A stretch of 64,000 nt of DNA from Actinomyces graevenitzii C83. GTDB lineage: Bacteria > Actinomycetota > Actinomycetes > Actinomycetales > Actinomycetaceae. The notes beneath the pieces were generated by a model that was given only the letters and a program-made list of their open reading frames with translations, was not told the DNA's origin and did no database searches. Of this stretch, positions 44,405-52,972 are shown piece by piece. The DNA is taken from assembly GCF_000239695.1 (NCBI RefSeq), contig NZ_JH470338.1, positions 186,001 to 250,000 on the forward strand, read 5' to 3'. Made by a program: the position numbers and the translations under genes. Numbering within the stretch: position 1 is the stretch's first letter; each line of letters opens with the position of its first letter.

Positions 44405-45900
44405 TGCGTATTGATGTAGTCACCATTTTTCCCGACTACCTGCGGGCGCTGGATTTATCCCTAATTGGTAAAGCTATCGACGCCGGAAAGCTCCAGTTGG
44501 GCATCCATGACCTGCGTGATTGGACCCAGGACCGCCACAATACGGTTGATGACACGCCTGCCGGAGGCGGCGCCGGTATGGTGATGCGCCCTGACGTGTG
44601 GGGTAAAGCTTTAGATCAGGTACTGGCCTTGCCGCTAACGGCCGCGCCAGTCGCTGAGCCCACGTACCTTGCGGATGCACAAAGCGTGCCTGCTGCGCCC
44701 GCGCCAGATCCTCTAGCAGCGCCGTCGCCCCTGGCTGCAGCGGCTGAAACCACTGAGCCGGGTAAGACCGCCCCCCATGGCGCTCAAGAGCCCTTGCACC
44801 GCCGCGTGCTGGTTATTCCCACCCCCTCAGGCCAGGTCTTTACTCAGCGTGTGGCGGAAGAATTAGCCGACGCCGACCAGCTAGTTTTCGCCTGCGGGCG
44901 CTATGAAGGCATCGATGCGCGCGTAGCCGAGCATTACCAAAGCGCCGGCTACCAAGTGCGTGAACTATCCATTGGCGACTACGTACTAAACGGTGGGGAA
45001 GTAGCCACCCTAGTTATGGTTGAAGCCATTGCCCGCCTAATTCCCGGCGTTATCGGTAACCCCACCTCACTGGTAGAAGAATCCCATGCAGCCAGTGGCC
45101 TGCTGGAATACCCGGTCTATACTCGCCCAGTCAGTTGGCGGGGGTTAGAGCTAGACCCAGACCTACTAGGCGGCAACCACAAACTCATTGCCCGGCGTCG
45201 TCGAGACCAGGCCCTTACCCGCACCGCAACCAGGCGCCCAGACATGATTGCGCGCCTAAACCCCGCCACCCTGGACCGCGCCGACCGCGCCCTGCTAGCC
45301 CAGCTGGGATGGGCGGCGCTAGACGGCGAGCACTTTGAGCGCATTAAGCTACGCCCGGCGCGCGCCGAAGAAATCGAAGCCCTAGTGCAGCTAGGTCGGG
45401 CCACTTTCCCTGACGCCTGCCCCGCCTTCCTTAGCGACGACGACGTGCAAGCCTTCATGGATGCCACCTTCACCCCTGAGCAGGTGGCTAGCTGGGTAAA
45501 TAGCGACGACGCCGCCCTGATTGTGGCCGAGCGCGTAGCTAGCGGGCAGCTGTTGGGATACATGCTAGTAGAACGCGACCTACCCGACGGGGCCAATGAG
45601 CTAGTAACAGATCCGCGCCCACGCTGCCTAGAAAGTTACAGCCAAGCCGAACTGGGCTACGTGTGCAAACTGTATCTACTGCCCAGCGTGCGTGGAGGCG
45701 GAATCGCCGGCGCCCTTATGGACCAGGCCAAAAAAGCCGCCGCCGCATGGGGCGTTAAAACCATGTGGCTGGCCACGCATGAAACCAACCGCCGCGCCCA
45801 AAAACTCTATAAACGCTGCGGCTTTAAAAACGCCGGCAAACGCAGCTTTAAAGTGGGCAGCGCTACCTGTAAAGACGTAGTTATGGTGGCCAGCTTGTAG
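44404..45900 (+). CDS. trmD: tRNA (guanine37-N1)-methyltransferase TrmD fused to a GNAT domain
   Basis: 498 residues. Residues 1-~300 are TrmD: MRIDVVTIFPDYLRALDLSLIGKAI, DTPAGGGAGMVMRPDVWGKAL, FACGRYEGIDARV, and the trefoil-knot SAM site SIGDYVLNGGEVATLVMVEAIARLIPGVIGN, ending QALTRTATRRPDMI. It makes m1G37, which prevents frameshifting. Residues ~314-498 are a full GNAT acetyltransferase (IKLRPARAEEIEALVQLGRATFP, ELGYVCKLYLLPSVRGGGIAGALMDQAKKAAAAWGVKTMWLATHETNRRAQKLYKRCGFKN). A Pro/Ala-rich insert of about 53 residues (79-131) interrupts TrmD before RVLVIPTPSGQVFTQ. No stop or start separates the domains. The fusion's acetyl substrate is unknown. Confidence 0.93.
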   Translation: MRIDVVTIFPDYLRALDLSLIGKAIDAGKLQLGIHDLRDWTQDRHNTVDDTPAGGGAGMVMRPDVWGKALDQVLALPLTAAPVAEPTYLADAQSVPAAPAPDPLAAPSPLAAAAETTEPGKTAPHGAQEPLHRRVLVIPTPSGQVFTQRVAEELADADQLVFACGRYEGIDARVAEHYQSAGYQVRELSIGDYVLNGGEVATLVMVEAIARLIPGVIGNPTSLVEESHAASGLLEYPVYTRPVSWRGLELDPDLLGGNHKLIARRRRDQALTRTATRRPDMIARLNPATLDRADRALLAQLGWAALDGEHFERIKLRPARAEEIEALVQLGRATFPDACPAFLSDDDVQAFMDATFTPEQVASWVNSDDAALIVAERVASGQLLGYMLVERDLPDGANELVTDPRPRCLESYSQAELGYVCKLYLLPSVRGGGIAGALMDQAKKAAAAWGVKTMWLATHETNRRAQKLYKRCGFKNAGKRSFKVGSATCKDVVMVASL

Positions 45901-46043
45901 TAACCTTAAGGGGTTGTCTGCCTAGAACTTATCCTGCCGCTGGGGGTTTGGTTCATAGTGGGTATAGACAATGTCCGTAACGCACCCATGCAGGTGCCGT
46001 GACAAACGTTCTTGACCAGCGGCATGGACGTTGGAGTAAATAG

Positions 46044-46397
46044 ATGACCAACCTCATCGATCAGATTAACGCCGCCTCGCTGCGCGAAGACATTCCGGCT
46101 TTCCGCGCCGGTGACACCGTTAAGGTGCACGTGAAGGTTATCGAAGGTAACCGCTCTCGTGTGCAGGTTTTCCAGGGCGTAGTAATCGCCCGTAACGGTG
46201 GCTCCACCCTGGGCGCCACCTACACCGTGCGCAAGATTTCCTTCGGTGTTGGCGTTGAGCGTACTTTCCCGCTACACACCCCCACCGTTGAGAAGGTAGA
46301 GGTAGTCACCCGCGGTGACGTACGTCGCGCCAAGCTGTACTACGTACGTAAGCTGCGTGGTAAGGCTGCCAAGATTCGCGAGCGTCGTGAGGCCTAA
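46044..46397 (+). CDS. rplS: 50S ribosomal protein L19
   Basis: 117 residues: [117 protein letters not shown], the full family sequence. A leader (45980-46025) can fold a TGCCG/CGGCA stem, in the place where L19 leader RNAs are found, but I cannot assign it. ATG at 46044. Confidence 0.96.
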   Translation: MTNLIDQINAASLREDIPAFRAGDTVKVHVKVIEGNRSRVQVFQGVVIARNGGSTLGATYTVRKISFGVGVERTFPLHTPTVEKVEVVTRGDVRRAKLYYVRKLRGKAAKIRERREA

Positions 46398-46417
46398 AGC
46401 TTAATCGCTCTTGAGGT

Positions 46418-46458
46418 AGCGCTTGGAACACACTAGTTCCAGGCGCTGCCTTGTTTTT
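46418..46458 (+). terminator. Terminator between rplS and lepB
   Basis: AGCGCTTGGAAC (46418-46429) pairs with GTTCCAGGCGCT (46436-46447) with one small mismatch pair, then GCCTTGTTTTT. It shows that any reading of lepB from starts near 46423 is wrong. Confidence 0.88.
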
Positions 46459-46539
46459 AAGCTAAGTGCCGTATCCTTAGGGTGCTTGGCTAGCCCAAGG
46501 TTTAAGCTCCCACTACGAGCTTTAAGGAAGGTAAGGGTC

Positions 46540-47493
46540 TTGGCTAATTCTGAAACTGATTTTGACCGTGATGTGATGGACTCGCCGCAGTCTGAAACTG
46601 TTGCACCAAAACGACACTCAGATAAAGCTCCCCGGCAGGGATTTATCAGGCGCAATATCAGCAGCGTGATAGTCATGGTGGTGATCATCGCCGTGGTGGC
46701 GCTGATCAAGACCTTTATCGTGCAAAACTTCTCTATCCCCTCAGCCTCCATGGAGCGCACTTTGATGACGGGAGACCGCATCATTGTTAGCGTCTGGGAC
46801 CGTGAAGATGTAAAGCGCGGGGACGTGGTGGTTTTTGAAGACCCCGACAATTGGCTGCCTCAGCTGCAGCGCAGCGGCGTTAAAGGCGCAGCCGTAACCG
46901 CCCTGGAATATGTGCACCTGCTGCCAAAAAATTCCGGCAAGCACCTAATTAAGCGCATTATTGGTGTGCCCGGAGACCACATTGTGGCTGATGGCTCCGG
47001 CCCCATGACTATTAACGGGGTTAAGGTTAACGAAACCTACCTGGCTAAAGGCGTGCACTCTTCAGATATGGCTTTTGATATCACCGTGCCGGCCGGTTAC
47101 GTGTGGGTTATGGGCGATAACCGCAACAACTCTGCTGACTCACGTATGCACCAAAGCGACGCTCATCACGGCCTGGTGCCGATTAAAAACATTGTGGGCA
47201 AAACCCGTATGGTGGTTTGGCCGCTAAGCCACTGGAGCTCAGTTGACTCTAAGGGTGTCTTTAACACTGTACCCAGCGCTAAATCCACCCCCACCAGCCT
47301 GCCTAACTCCACATTGAACCCGATTTCTACCAACCGCGTCCCTAAAGACCCAGCCCCGTACACTCCCAGCCCCACTGACATTGAGTCAACTGAGCCTGAC
47401 CAGGGTCACCAAGGCGAGAGCAGTGATGGTAGCCAGGGCAGCGACAGCAGTGGGTCTGACTCCAGTCAGAGCGAAGAAGACAGCGGCCAGTGA
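46540..47493 (+). CDS. lepB: Signal peptidase I
   Basis: 317 residues from TTG 46540 (AAGGAAGG upstream). It has a short cytoplasmic start, one membrane anchor (NISSVIVMVVIIAVVALIKTFIV), then box B with the catalytic Ser in FSIPSASMERTLMTGDRI. Box D follows with the catalytic Lys (GKHLIKRIIGVPGDHIV), and box E (GYVWVMGDNRNNSADSRMHQ). A Ser/Asp/Gln-rich C-terminal tail of about 70 residues follows. It removes signal peptides outside the membrane. An ATG at 46573 is an alternative start. Overlaps rnhB. Confidence 0.94.
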   Translation: MANSETDFDRDVMDSPQSETVAPKRHSDKAPRQGFIRRNISSVIVMVVIIAVVALIKTFIVQNFSIPSASMERTLMTGDRIIVSVWDREDVKRGDVVVFEDPDNWLPQLQRSGVKGAAVTALEYVHLLPKNSGKHLIKRIIGVPGDHIVADGSGPMTINGVKVNETYLAKGVHSSDMAFDITVPAGYVWVMGDNRNNSADSRMHQSDAHHGLVPIKNIVGKTRMVVWPLSHWSSVDSKGVFNTVPSAKSTPTSLPNSTLNPISTNRVPKDPAPYTPSPTDIESTEPDQGHQGESSDGSQGSDSSGSDSSQSEEDSGQ

Positions 47494-48206
47494 GCCAGGT
47501 ACCTACCCGCGTACTTGAAAAATCCCTGCTAGCCACCTGCCCACTGGTGGCCGGCATGGATGAGGTGGGGCGTGGAGCTTTAGCCGGCCCAGCCACTGTG
47601 GGGGTAGCCCTGGTTGATAACTCAACCAGCGATGCTTTCCCCAGCGGCCTAAAAGACTCTAAACTGCTTAGCCCCACCCGCCGCCAAAACCTGGTGGAGC
47701 CGGTTAAACAGTGGGTGGTTGACAGCCAAGTAGCCCACGCCAGCCCCAGTGAGGTTGACCGTTTTGGGATTGTGGGGGCGCTGCGCCTGGCTGGTTTTCG
47801 GGCCCTAGCCCAGCTAGCCAAGCGGGGCCACCACCCAGACGCCATTATTTTAGATGGCCGCGATAACTGGCTTAGTAGCGCTGACTTATTTCTTTCTTTG
47901 GCTGACGCTGAAATGGCAGATTTAATGGCAATTTCAGGTGAGCTGGCGCCGGTAACAATGCAAGTTAAAGCTGACGCTAACTGTGCGGTGGTGGCTGCGG
48001 CGTCGGTGCTAGCCAAGGTGGAGCGTGACAGCTTAATGGCCGCCCTGCCAGACCCCGGCTACGGCTGGGCCTCCAATAAAGGCTACGCGGCACCGGCCCA
48101 CCGTGAAGCTATCGCCACTTTGGGCGCTAGCGAGCACCATCGCCGTAGCTGGCACCTGCCCGGACTTGACCAATATCGCCAGCGCCTCGCCACGGGCGAA
48201 AACTAA
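47490..48206 (+). CDS. rnhB: Ribonuclease HII
   Basis: 238 residues. Catalytic acidic residues are in AGMDEVGRGALAGPATVGVALV (Asp-Glu), AIILDGRDNWL (Asp) and KADANCAVVAAASVLAKVERD (Asp). The C-terminus PGYGWASNKGYAAPAHREAI and HHRRSWHLPGLDQ are typical. It removes ribonucleotides from DNA. GTG at 47490 lies within the lepB stop region (GTGA), so translation is coupled. Confidence 0.94.
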   Translation: MSQVPTRVLEKSLLATCPLVAGMDEVGRGALAGPATVGVALVDNSTSDAFPSGLKDSKLLSPTRRQNLVEPVKQWVVDSQVAHASPSEVDRFGIVGALRLAGFRALAQLAKRGHHPDAIILDGRDNWLSSADLFLSLADAEMADLMAISGELAPVTMQVKADANCAVVAAASVLAKVERDSLMAALPDPGYGWASNKGYAAPAHREAIATLGASEHHRRSWHLPGLDQYRQRLATGEN

Positions 48207-48239
48207 GCGAAAACTGTTAATTCAAGGCATTATGTAAAG

Positions 48240-48557
48240 GTGAGTGCCTACGATATCGAAGCCTACGAAAACGAGCAGCAGTTAGAGCTCTACCACGAAT
48301 ACCGTGATGTGGTGGGCCTGTTTAATTTCGTAGTGGAAACTGAGCGGCGTTTTTATCTGGCTAATTACGCAGATGTCCAGATGCATCAAAGCGCCGCCGG
48401 CGACATCTATTTTGAGGTAGTCATGGATGACGTGTGGGTGTGGGATATTTACCGCCCTTCACGTTTTGTTAAGCGGGTGCGGGTAGTTACCTTCAAGGAT
48501 GTAAACGTTGAAGAGCTAAACAAACCCGAAATTGAAATGCCGCCCAGCCAGGTTTAA
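48240..48557 (+). CDS. DUF2469 family protein
   Basis: 105 residues: MSAYDIEAYENEQQLELYHEYRDVVGLFNFVVETERRFYLANYADVQMHQSAAGDIYFEVVMDDVWVWDIYRPSRFVKRVRVVTFKDVNVEEL. This is a highly conserved actinobacterial protein of unknown role, normally next to rnhB and lepB as here. The acidic/aromatic composition suggests a protein-interaction or RNA-related function, which is inference only. Confidence 0.94.
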   Translation: MSAYDIEAYENEQQLELYHEYRDVVGLFNFVVETERRFYLANYADVQMHQSAAGDIYFEVVMDDVWVWDIYRPSRFVKRVRVVTFKDVNVEELNKPEIEMPPSQV

Positions 48558-48610
48558 ACCCCAGCCTGGCTTTGACAGGGCACGTTAAATCTCAGAGAGG
48601 AGAGCAGCGC

Positions 48611-49699
48611 ATGCGCCTGCGTAAGACCCTGCCTGCCGATATTGAACAAATCATTGACTCAGGTGACGTTGAGGCGCTGGCGCGGGCAGTGCAGCGCTGC
48701 GAGATTGGGGCCTACCTGCGTAGTAGCGCTTTTGAGCTGCGGCTGATGCACTTTCCGGCCTCTAAGCAGATCACTGATTTTCTGTTAGAGCGCGGCGAGG
48801 ATATCAACTCACGTGACCACTATGAGCGCACGCCTATCCATTCGCGCGTATGGTATTCACGCCTTGACCAGATCCCTTACCTGATTGAACGCGGCGGCGA
48901 TATCAACGCCCGCGACAGCTCAGATCAAACCCCGCTGTTTGGGGTGGTTGAATACAAGCGGGCTAGCGACGTGGAAAAAATGATTGCCTGGGGAGCCGAT
49001 CCGCGCGTGGTTGCTGATTCACAGGTTTACGGTAAAGCCACACTCACCGGCTATACGCTGCGCCATCGCTCATTTGTAGACTCTACGCGAGCGCTGGAAG
49101 TTATGCAGCTGCTGCTTTCTCATGGTGCGCCGGTAGATGAGCGCATATCTGTGGCGCTAGAGGAGATGGACCGGCAGCGCTGCACATTTATCAGCCACGG
49201 CCATGAGCATATTTCGCCAGCCGAGTTTGCAGCCATCTCAGATGCGTTTGCGCAGCTGTGCGCACTTTTTGGGGTGCAGATGCAGCAAGCTAGCCGGGCC
49301 CCTAAACCGGGTGAGCAGCTGACGCTGGATGCAAACAAGGATGTGTTTGAACAGTTTGATCAGCTGTGGCAACTGCTGGTGCCCAGCAGTGGTCAATGCG
49401 AGACAGTTCAAGGAGAAGTTATCCGCATTGCCGGCAAGGTGGGCTACGAAATCTACAACAATGGCGGCGTCAACTGGGGGCGCAGCTTCACGGCCCTACT
49501 TAGGCAGTACCTGACCATTGTGGCATCTGGCCAAGCCCTGGCCCCTGCTGATTTAGCCCGCGCCAAGGGGGCGGTTGCCTCCCTAAAGGCACGCAGCATG
49601 GATAACGACGACGCCAAAGAGATCACGCAGCTGGCAGTGCAGTGGGTGCGGCTAAACCCGCTTCTAAAAGCCTTAGACCTACCCGACGTGGGACGCTAA
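48611..49699 (+). CDS. Ankyrin-repeat protein
   Basis: 362 residues. Ankyrin-like units appear at about residues 55-130: FLLERGEDINSRDHYERTPIHSRVWYSRLDQIPYLIERGGDINARDSSDQTPLFGVVEYKRASDVEKMIAWGADPRVV. A further partial unit is LLLSHGAPVDERISVALEEM. The C-terminal ~170 residues are helical and unassigned (EQFDQLWQLLVPSSGQCETVQGEVIRIAGKVGYEIYNNGGVNWGRSFTALLRQYL). The ATG at 48611 follows GAGAGGAG by 9 bases. Ankyrin repeats bind proteins; no partner is evident from context. Confidence 0.8.
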   Translation: MRLRKTLPADIEQIIDSGDVEALARAVQRCEIGAYLRSSAFELRLMHFPASKQITDFLLERGEDINSRDHYERTPIHSRVWYSRLDQIPYLIERGGDINARDSSDQTPLFGVVEYKRASDVEKMIAWGADPRVVADSQVYGKATLTGYTLRHRSFVDSTRALEVMQLLLSHGAPVDERISVALEEMDRQRCTFISHGHEHISPAEFAAISDAFAQLCALFGVQMQQASRAPKPGEQLTLDANKDVFEQFDQLWQLLVPSSGQCETVQGEVIRIAGKVGYEIYNNGGVNWGRSFTALLRQYLTIVASGQALAPADLARAKGAVASLKARSMDNDDAKEITQLAVQWVRLNPLLKALDLPDVGR

Positions 49700-49861
49700 G
49701 AGGTAGACAAAGCATTAGAAAGCACCTAGGCCCCTAGCAGGCGTCAGCCTGCCTGAAGCTTGCCAATTTTTGCACAGGTGGAAAACTTTTTAGCCCCCTA
49801 GCACCTAGGCCACAGGCCTTAAACGCCAGGCTTGTACCTGCCTTCATCATGGAGGCAGGAG

Positions 49862-50260
49862 GTGGTCGAGGTGGCCGCAAAACAAAGCCCGCAAGATTTA
49901 GGTAAACGCGGTGAAGCCATAGCCAGCCGCTACCTGGCTGATCAGGGCTGGATTGAACTTGAACATAACTGGCGTCCCCACGCCCAAGGCCTACGCGGCG
50001 AGATTGACCTGGTAGCAATCGAGCCGCGCGGGGCGGCTAGTGCGTCCCTGGTGTTTGTGGAGGTTAAAACCCGCAGCTCCACCCGCTACGGCTGGCCCGC
50101 TGAGGCAGTCACCCACGCCAAGCTACACCAACTGCGCCTGTTGGTAGCCGCCTGGTTTAGAGAACATCCCGGCTCCTGGCCCCCACCTAGGGTGGATGTA
50201 ATCTCCCTGCTAATTGGCGACGTCGCCCAACTACGCCACCACCGGGCGGTAGAGCAATGA
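49862..50260 (+). CDS. yraN: UPF0102 family endonuclease-fold protein
   Basis: 132 residues: LGKRGEAIASRYLADQGWIELEHNWRPHAQGLRGEIDLVAIEPRGAASASLVFVEVKTRSSTRYGWPAEAVTHAKLHQLRLLVAAWF. GEIDLVA...FVEVKTR is the PD-(D/E)xK-type active site. Function unproven, with links to DNA uptake or repair because it commonly precedes comM and dprA, as here. The GTG at 49862 follows GGAGG by 6 bases. Its stop overlaps the comM start. Confidence 0.9.
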   Translation: MVEVAAKQSPQDLGKRGEAIASRYLADQGWIELEHNWRPHAQGLRGEIDLVAIEPRGAASASLVFVEVKTRSSTRYGWPAEAVTHAKLHQLRLLVAAWFREHPGSWPPPRVDVISLLIGDVAQLRHHRAVEQ

Positions 50261-51813
50261 GCAGCGCCACCACCCTAGCCGTAGCCCTAAACGGCCTGGC
50301 CGGCTCCATCATTGAGGTAGAAGCCCACTGCGCCAACGGATTGCCAGCGTTCGTGCTGGTGGGGCTAGCCGACACAGCCATCAAAGAAGCCCGCGAGCGG
50401 GTGCGGGCCGCCATTAACGCCGTCGGCATTAGTTGGGCTGAGCGGCGCGTAACCGTAAACCTTTCCCCAGCGGACATCCCTAAAACCGGCACCGGCTTTG
50501 ACCTGGCACTGGCTGTGGCCCTGCTAAGCGCCGGCGGCTACATAAACCCCGCTCTTGCGCGCGGCGTAGTGCATATCGGAGAGCTGAGCCTGGACGGCTT
50601 TTTACGGCCCGTGCGCGGGGTACTGCCGGCAGTTAACGCGGCAGTTGCCGCCGGCTACAACACGGTGATCGTACCCACCCAATGCGCTGATGAGGCGCGG
50701 CTAGTGCCCGCCGCCCAGGTGATTGGGGCCAGTAATTTAGCCCAGGTGCTGCGCTACTACGGCAACCACCAGGTGGCCCTGCCTCGGGGGCGCAAAGTTA
50801 ACCAAGTTAGCCCAGCCCCATCTGCGCAAAGTGAGGCCAGCCAAGCCAGTGAGCTGGATTTAAGTCAGGTAGTGGGCCAAAGCGAAGCCCGCTATGCGCT
50901 GGAAGTAGCCGCCGCCGGCGGGCATCACCTGCTGATGATAGGCCCGCCCGGGGCCGGTAAAACCATGCTGGCCCAGCGCCTGCCAGGAATTTTGCCGGAT
51001 CTAAACGACGCCGACGCGGTCACCGTCACCTCCGTGCACTCCTTGGCGGGCACACTGGAAGCCAAAAAAGGCCTGCTACGCCGGCCCCCGCTACGCAGTC
51101 CACACCATAGCGCCACCCGCGCAGCCATTGTGGGGGGAGGCTCAGGGCTGGCCCGGCCAGGGGATATTTCACTAGCCCACTGCGGGGTGCTGCTACTAGA
51201 TGAGGCCCCAGAATTTGCCCCCTCAGTGCTGGACTGTCTGCGCCAGCCGCTAGAGTCGGGCACCATCACAATTGATCGCGCTCGCGGGCGGGCCACCTAT
51301 CCGGCTAAATTTCAGCTGGTGCTGGCCGCTAACCCGTGTCCTTGCGGTAAAGCCAGCGCTAAAGGGGATAAATGCACCTGCTCTTCGCTGCGCAGACGCA
51401 ACTATTTACAGCGTTTATCTGGCCCGCTGCTAGACCGCATCGACATCCAAATTGAGGTTATGGCCCTTAGTAGCTCAGCCCTGCGCGGCCTGGGCCAGGG
51501 CGAGTCCAGTAGCCAGGTGGCCGCGCGGGTGGCCCGCGCCAGGGCCCACGCCCGCCGTCGCCTAGCTGATACGCCTTGGAGCCTGAACAGTCAGGTTCCT
51601 GGCTACTGGCTGCGCGGGCCGCAAGCCGATCTAGATGCGCAGGTTTTGGGACTGTTAGAGCTGGCTATGCGGGCGGGGCTGTCACTGCGGGCAATTGACC
51701 GGGTGCTGCGTGTGGCCTGGAGTATCGCTGATCTGCAAGGCCATGAGCGTTTAACAAAAACCGATGTGGCTAGCGCTATTAGCCTGCGCAGTAAGGGGAT
51801 TTGTGATGGTTAA
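50257..51813 (+). CDS. comM: Mg-chelatase-like ATPase ComM/YifB
   Basis: 518 residues. The N-terminal Lon-like domain reads VEAHCANGLPAFVLVGLADTAIKEARERVRAAINAVGISW and GTGFDLALAVALLSAGGYI. The AAA+ domain has MIGPPGAGKTMLAQRLPGILP (Walker A) and LLLDEAPEFAPSVLDCLRQPLESG (Walker B/sensor), with a Cys cluster NPCPCGKASAKGDKCTCS. ComM helicases help branch migration during natural transformation. It overlaps yraN by 4 bases and dprA by 8 bases. Confidence 0.94.
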   Translation: MSSATTLAVALNGLAGSIIEVEAHCANGLPAFVLVGLADTAIKEARERVRAAINAVGISWAERRVTVNLSPADIPKTGTGFDLALAVALLSAGGYINPALARGVVHIGELSLDGFLRPVRGVLPAVNAAVAAGYNTVIVPTQCADEARLVPAAQVIGASNLAQVLRYYGNHQVALPRGRKVNQVSPAPSAQSEASQASELDLSQVVGQSEARYALEVAAAGGHHLLMIGPPGAGKTMLAQRLPGILPDLNDADAVTVTSVHSLAGTLEAKKGLLRRPPLRSPHHSATRAAIVGGGSGLARPGDISLAHCGVLLLDEAPEFAPSVLDCLRQPLESGTITIDRARGRATYPAKFQLVLAANPCPCGKASAKGDKCTCSSLRRRNYLQRLSGPLLDRIDIQIEVMALSSSALRGLGQGESSSQVAARVARARAHARRRLADTPWSLNSQVPGYWLRGPQADLDAQVLGLLELAMRAGLSLRAIDRVLRVAWSIADLQGHERLTKTDVASAISLRSKGICDG

Positions 51814-52957
51814 GCTGCCTTTTGATACCGCTGATCCGCACTTGGCGTGGGCGGCCTGGTCTCGCCTGGTGGAGCCCACCGACAATGCAGCCATCGAGCT
51901 GGTGCGGGCGTTGGGGCCAAGCGCGGCCCTTGACTGGGTTTGTGAGCCTAGCGGCGCGGCCCTGGTTGGTTTAGACGCGAAAACCATCCAGGGGATTTAT
52001 AAGGGCGCTAAACGTTGGCAGGGGCGCCTAGATAAGCTCGATATTCGCCGTGAACTGCACGCCATTAAAGCTTTAGGGGGCTGGATCATTACTCCCAGTG
52101 ACGCTAATTGGCCCAGCTGCCTTGCTGATTTGGCTTGGCCGCCGTTTTGCCTGTGGGGGAGGGGGAACCCAGACCAGTTACAGCAGTTGAGCCTAGCTTT
52201 GGTGGGCTCGCGCGCCTGCACTAACTACGGCCAGTGGGTGGCCAGCGAGTTAGCTGGTGGTTTGGGCTCTAAAGGGGTGAGCATCATTTCTGGGGGTGCC
52301 TATGGGGTCGACGCCGCCGCTCACCGCGCCGCCCTGGCTACGGGCACGCTGTGTGTGTGCGCTGGGGGAGTGGACTATCTTTACCCTTCAGGTAATGAGC
52401 AGCTGCTGCGCCAAATTTGCACCCAGGGGGCGCTGATCAGTGAAGTGCCGCCCGGCTGCGCGCCAGCTAGGCACCGGTTTTTAACCAGAAACCGGCTGAT
52501 TGCGGCGTTAAGCTCGGCCACAGTGGTGGTGGAAGCCAACTGGCGTTCAGGGGCCATATCTACCGCCAACCACGCCCTAGAGTTGGGGCGCCCGCTGGGG
52601 GCTGTGCCCGGGCAGGTAACCAGTTTTAGTTCAGCAGGCTGTCACCGTCTGATCCGCCAAGGGGCAGTGTGTATAACCGACGCCGATGAAGCCTATGAGC
52701 TAATCACTCCGCTGGGACAGTTTTTCCCTGAAGTGGCTAAACAAGAAAAAGCCCGTATTGAACAGCCAGGCCTGTTAGATGGTTTAGATCCGCTCGCCTC
52801 CCGCGTCTATGACAGCCTGCCGCGCCGAGCCTGCGCCAGTGTGGACTCGCTAGTGCAGGTAAGTGGGCTAGATGCCGCCGCTGTGTTGGCGGCTTTAGGG
52901 CAGCTGCAATTAGCTGGCAAGGTAAAAGCTTTAGGCGGCGCGTATAAACGGGCTTAA
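51806..52957 (+). CDS. dprA: DNA-processing protein DprA
   Basis: 383 residues from ATG 51806 (AAGGGG 7 bases upstream; an earlier in-frame start lies deep inside comM). The Rossmann core reads LSLALVGSRACTNYGQWVASELAGGLGSKGVSIISGGAYGVDAAAHRAALATGTLCVCAGGVDYLYPSGNEQLL, then LISEVPPGCAPARHRFLTRNRLIAALSSATVVVEANWRSGAISTANHALELGRPLGAVPG. A C-terminal winged helix follows. It protects incoming single strands and loads RecA in transformation. Confidence 0.95.
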   Translation: MVKLPFDTADPHLAWAAWSRLVEPTDNAAIELVRALGPSAALDWVCEPSGAALVGLDAKTIQGIYKGAKRWQGRLDKLDIRRELHAIKALGGWIITPSDANWPSCLADLAWPPFCLWGRGNPDQLQQLSLALVGSRACTNYGQWVASELAGGLGSKGVSIISGGAYGVDAAAHRAALATGTLCVCAGGVDYLYPSGNEQLLRQICTQGALISEVPPGCAPARHRFLTRNRLIAALSSATVVVEANWRSGAISTANHALELGRPLGAVPGQVTSFSSAGCHRLIRQGAVCITDADEAYELITPLGQFFPEVAKQEKARIEQPGLLDGLDPLASRVYDSLPRRACASVDSLVQVSGLDAAAVLAALGQLQLAGKVKALGGAYKRA

Positions 52958-52972
52958 ACATAGGCCCTGGCT

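Noticed and set aside
46423..46539. Upstream extension of lepB to a start near 46423
   Set aside because: The extension runs through the rplS terminator hairpin; TTG 46540 has an SD and gives a normal signal peptidase start.
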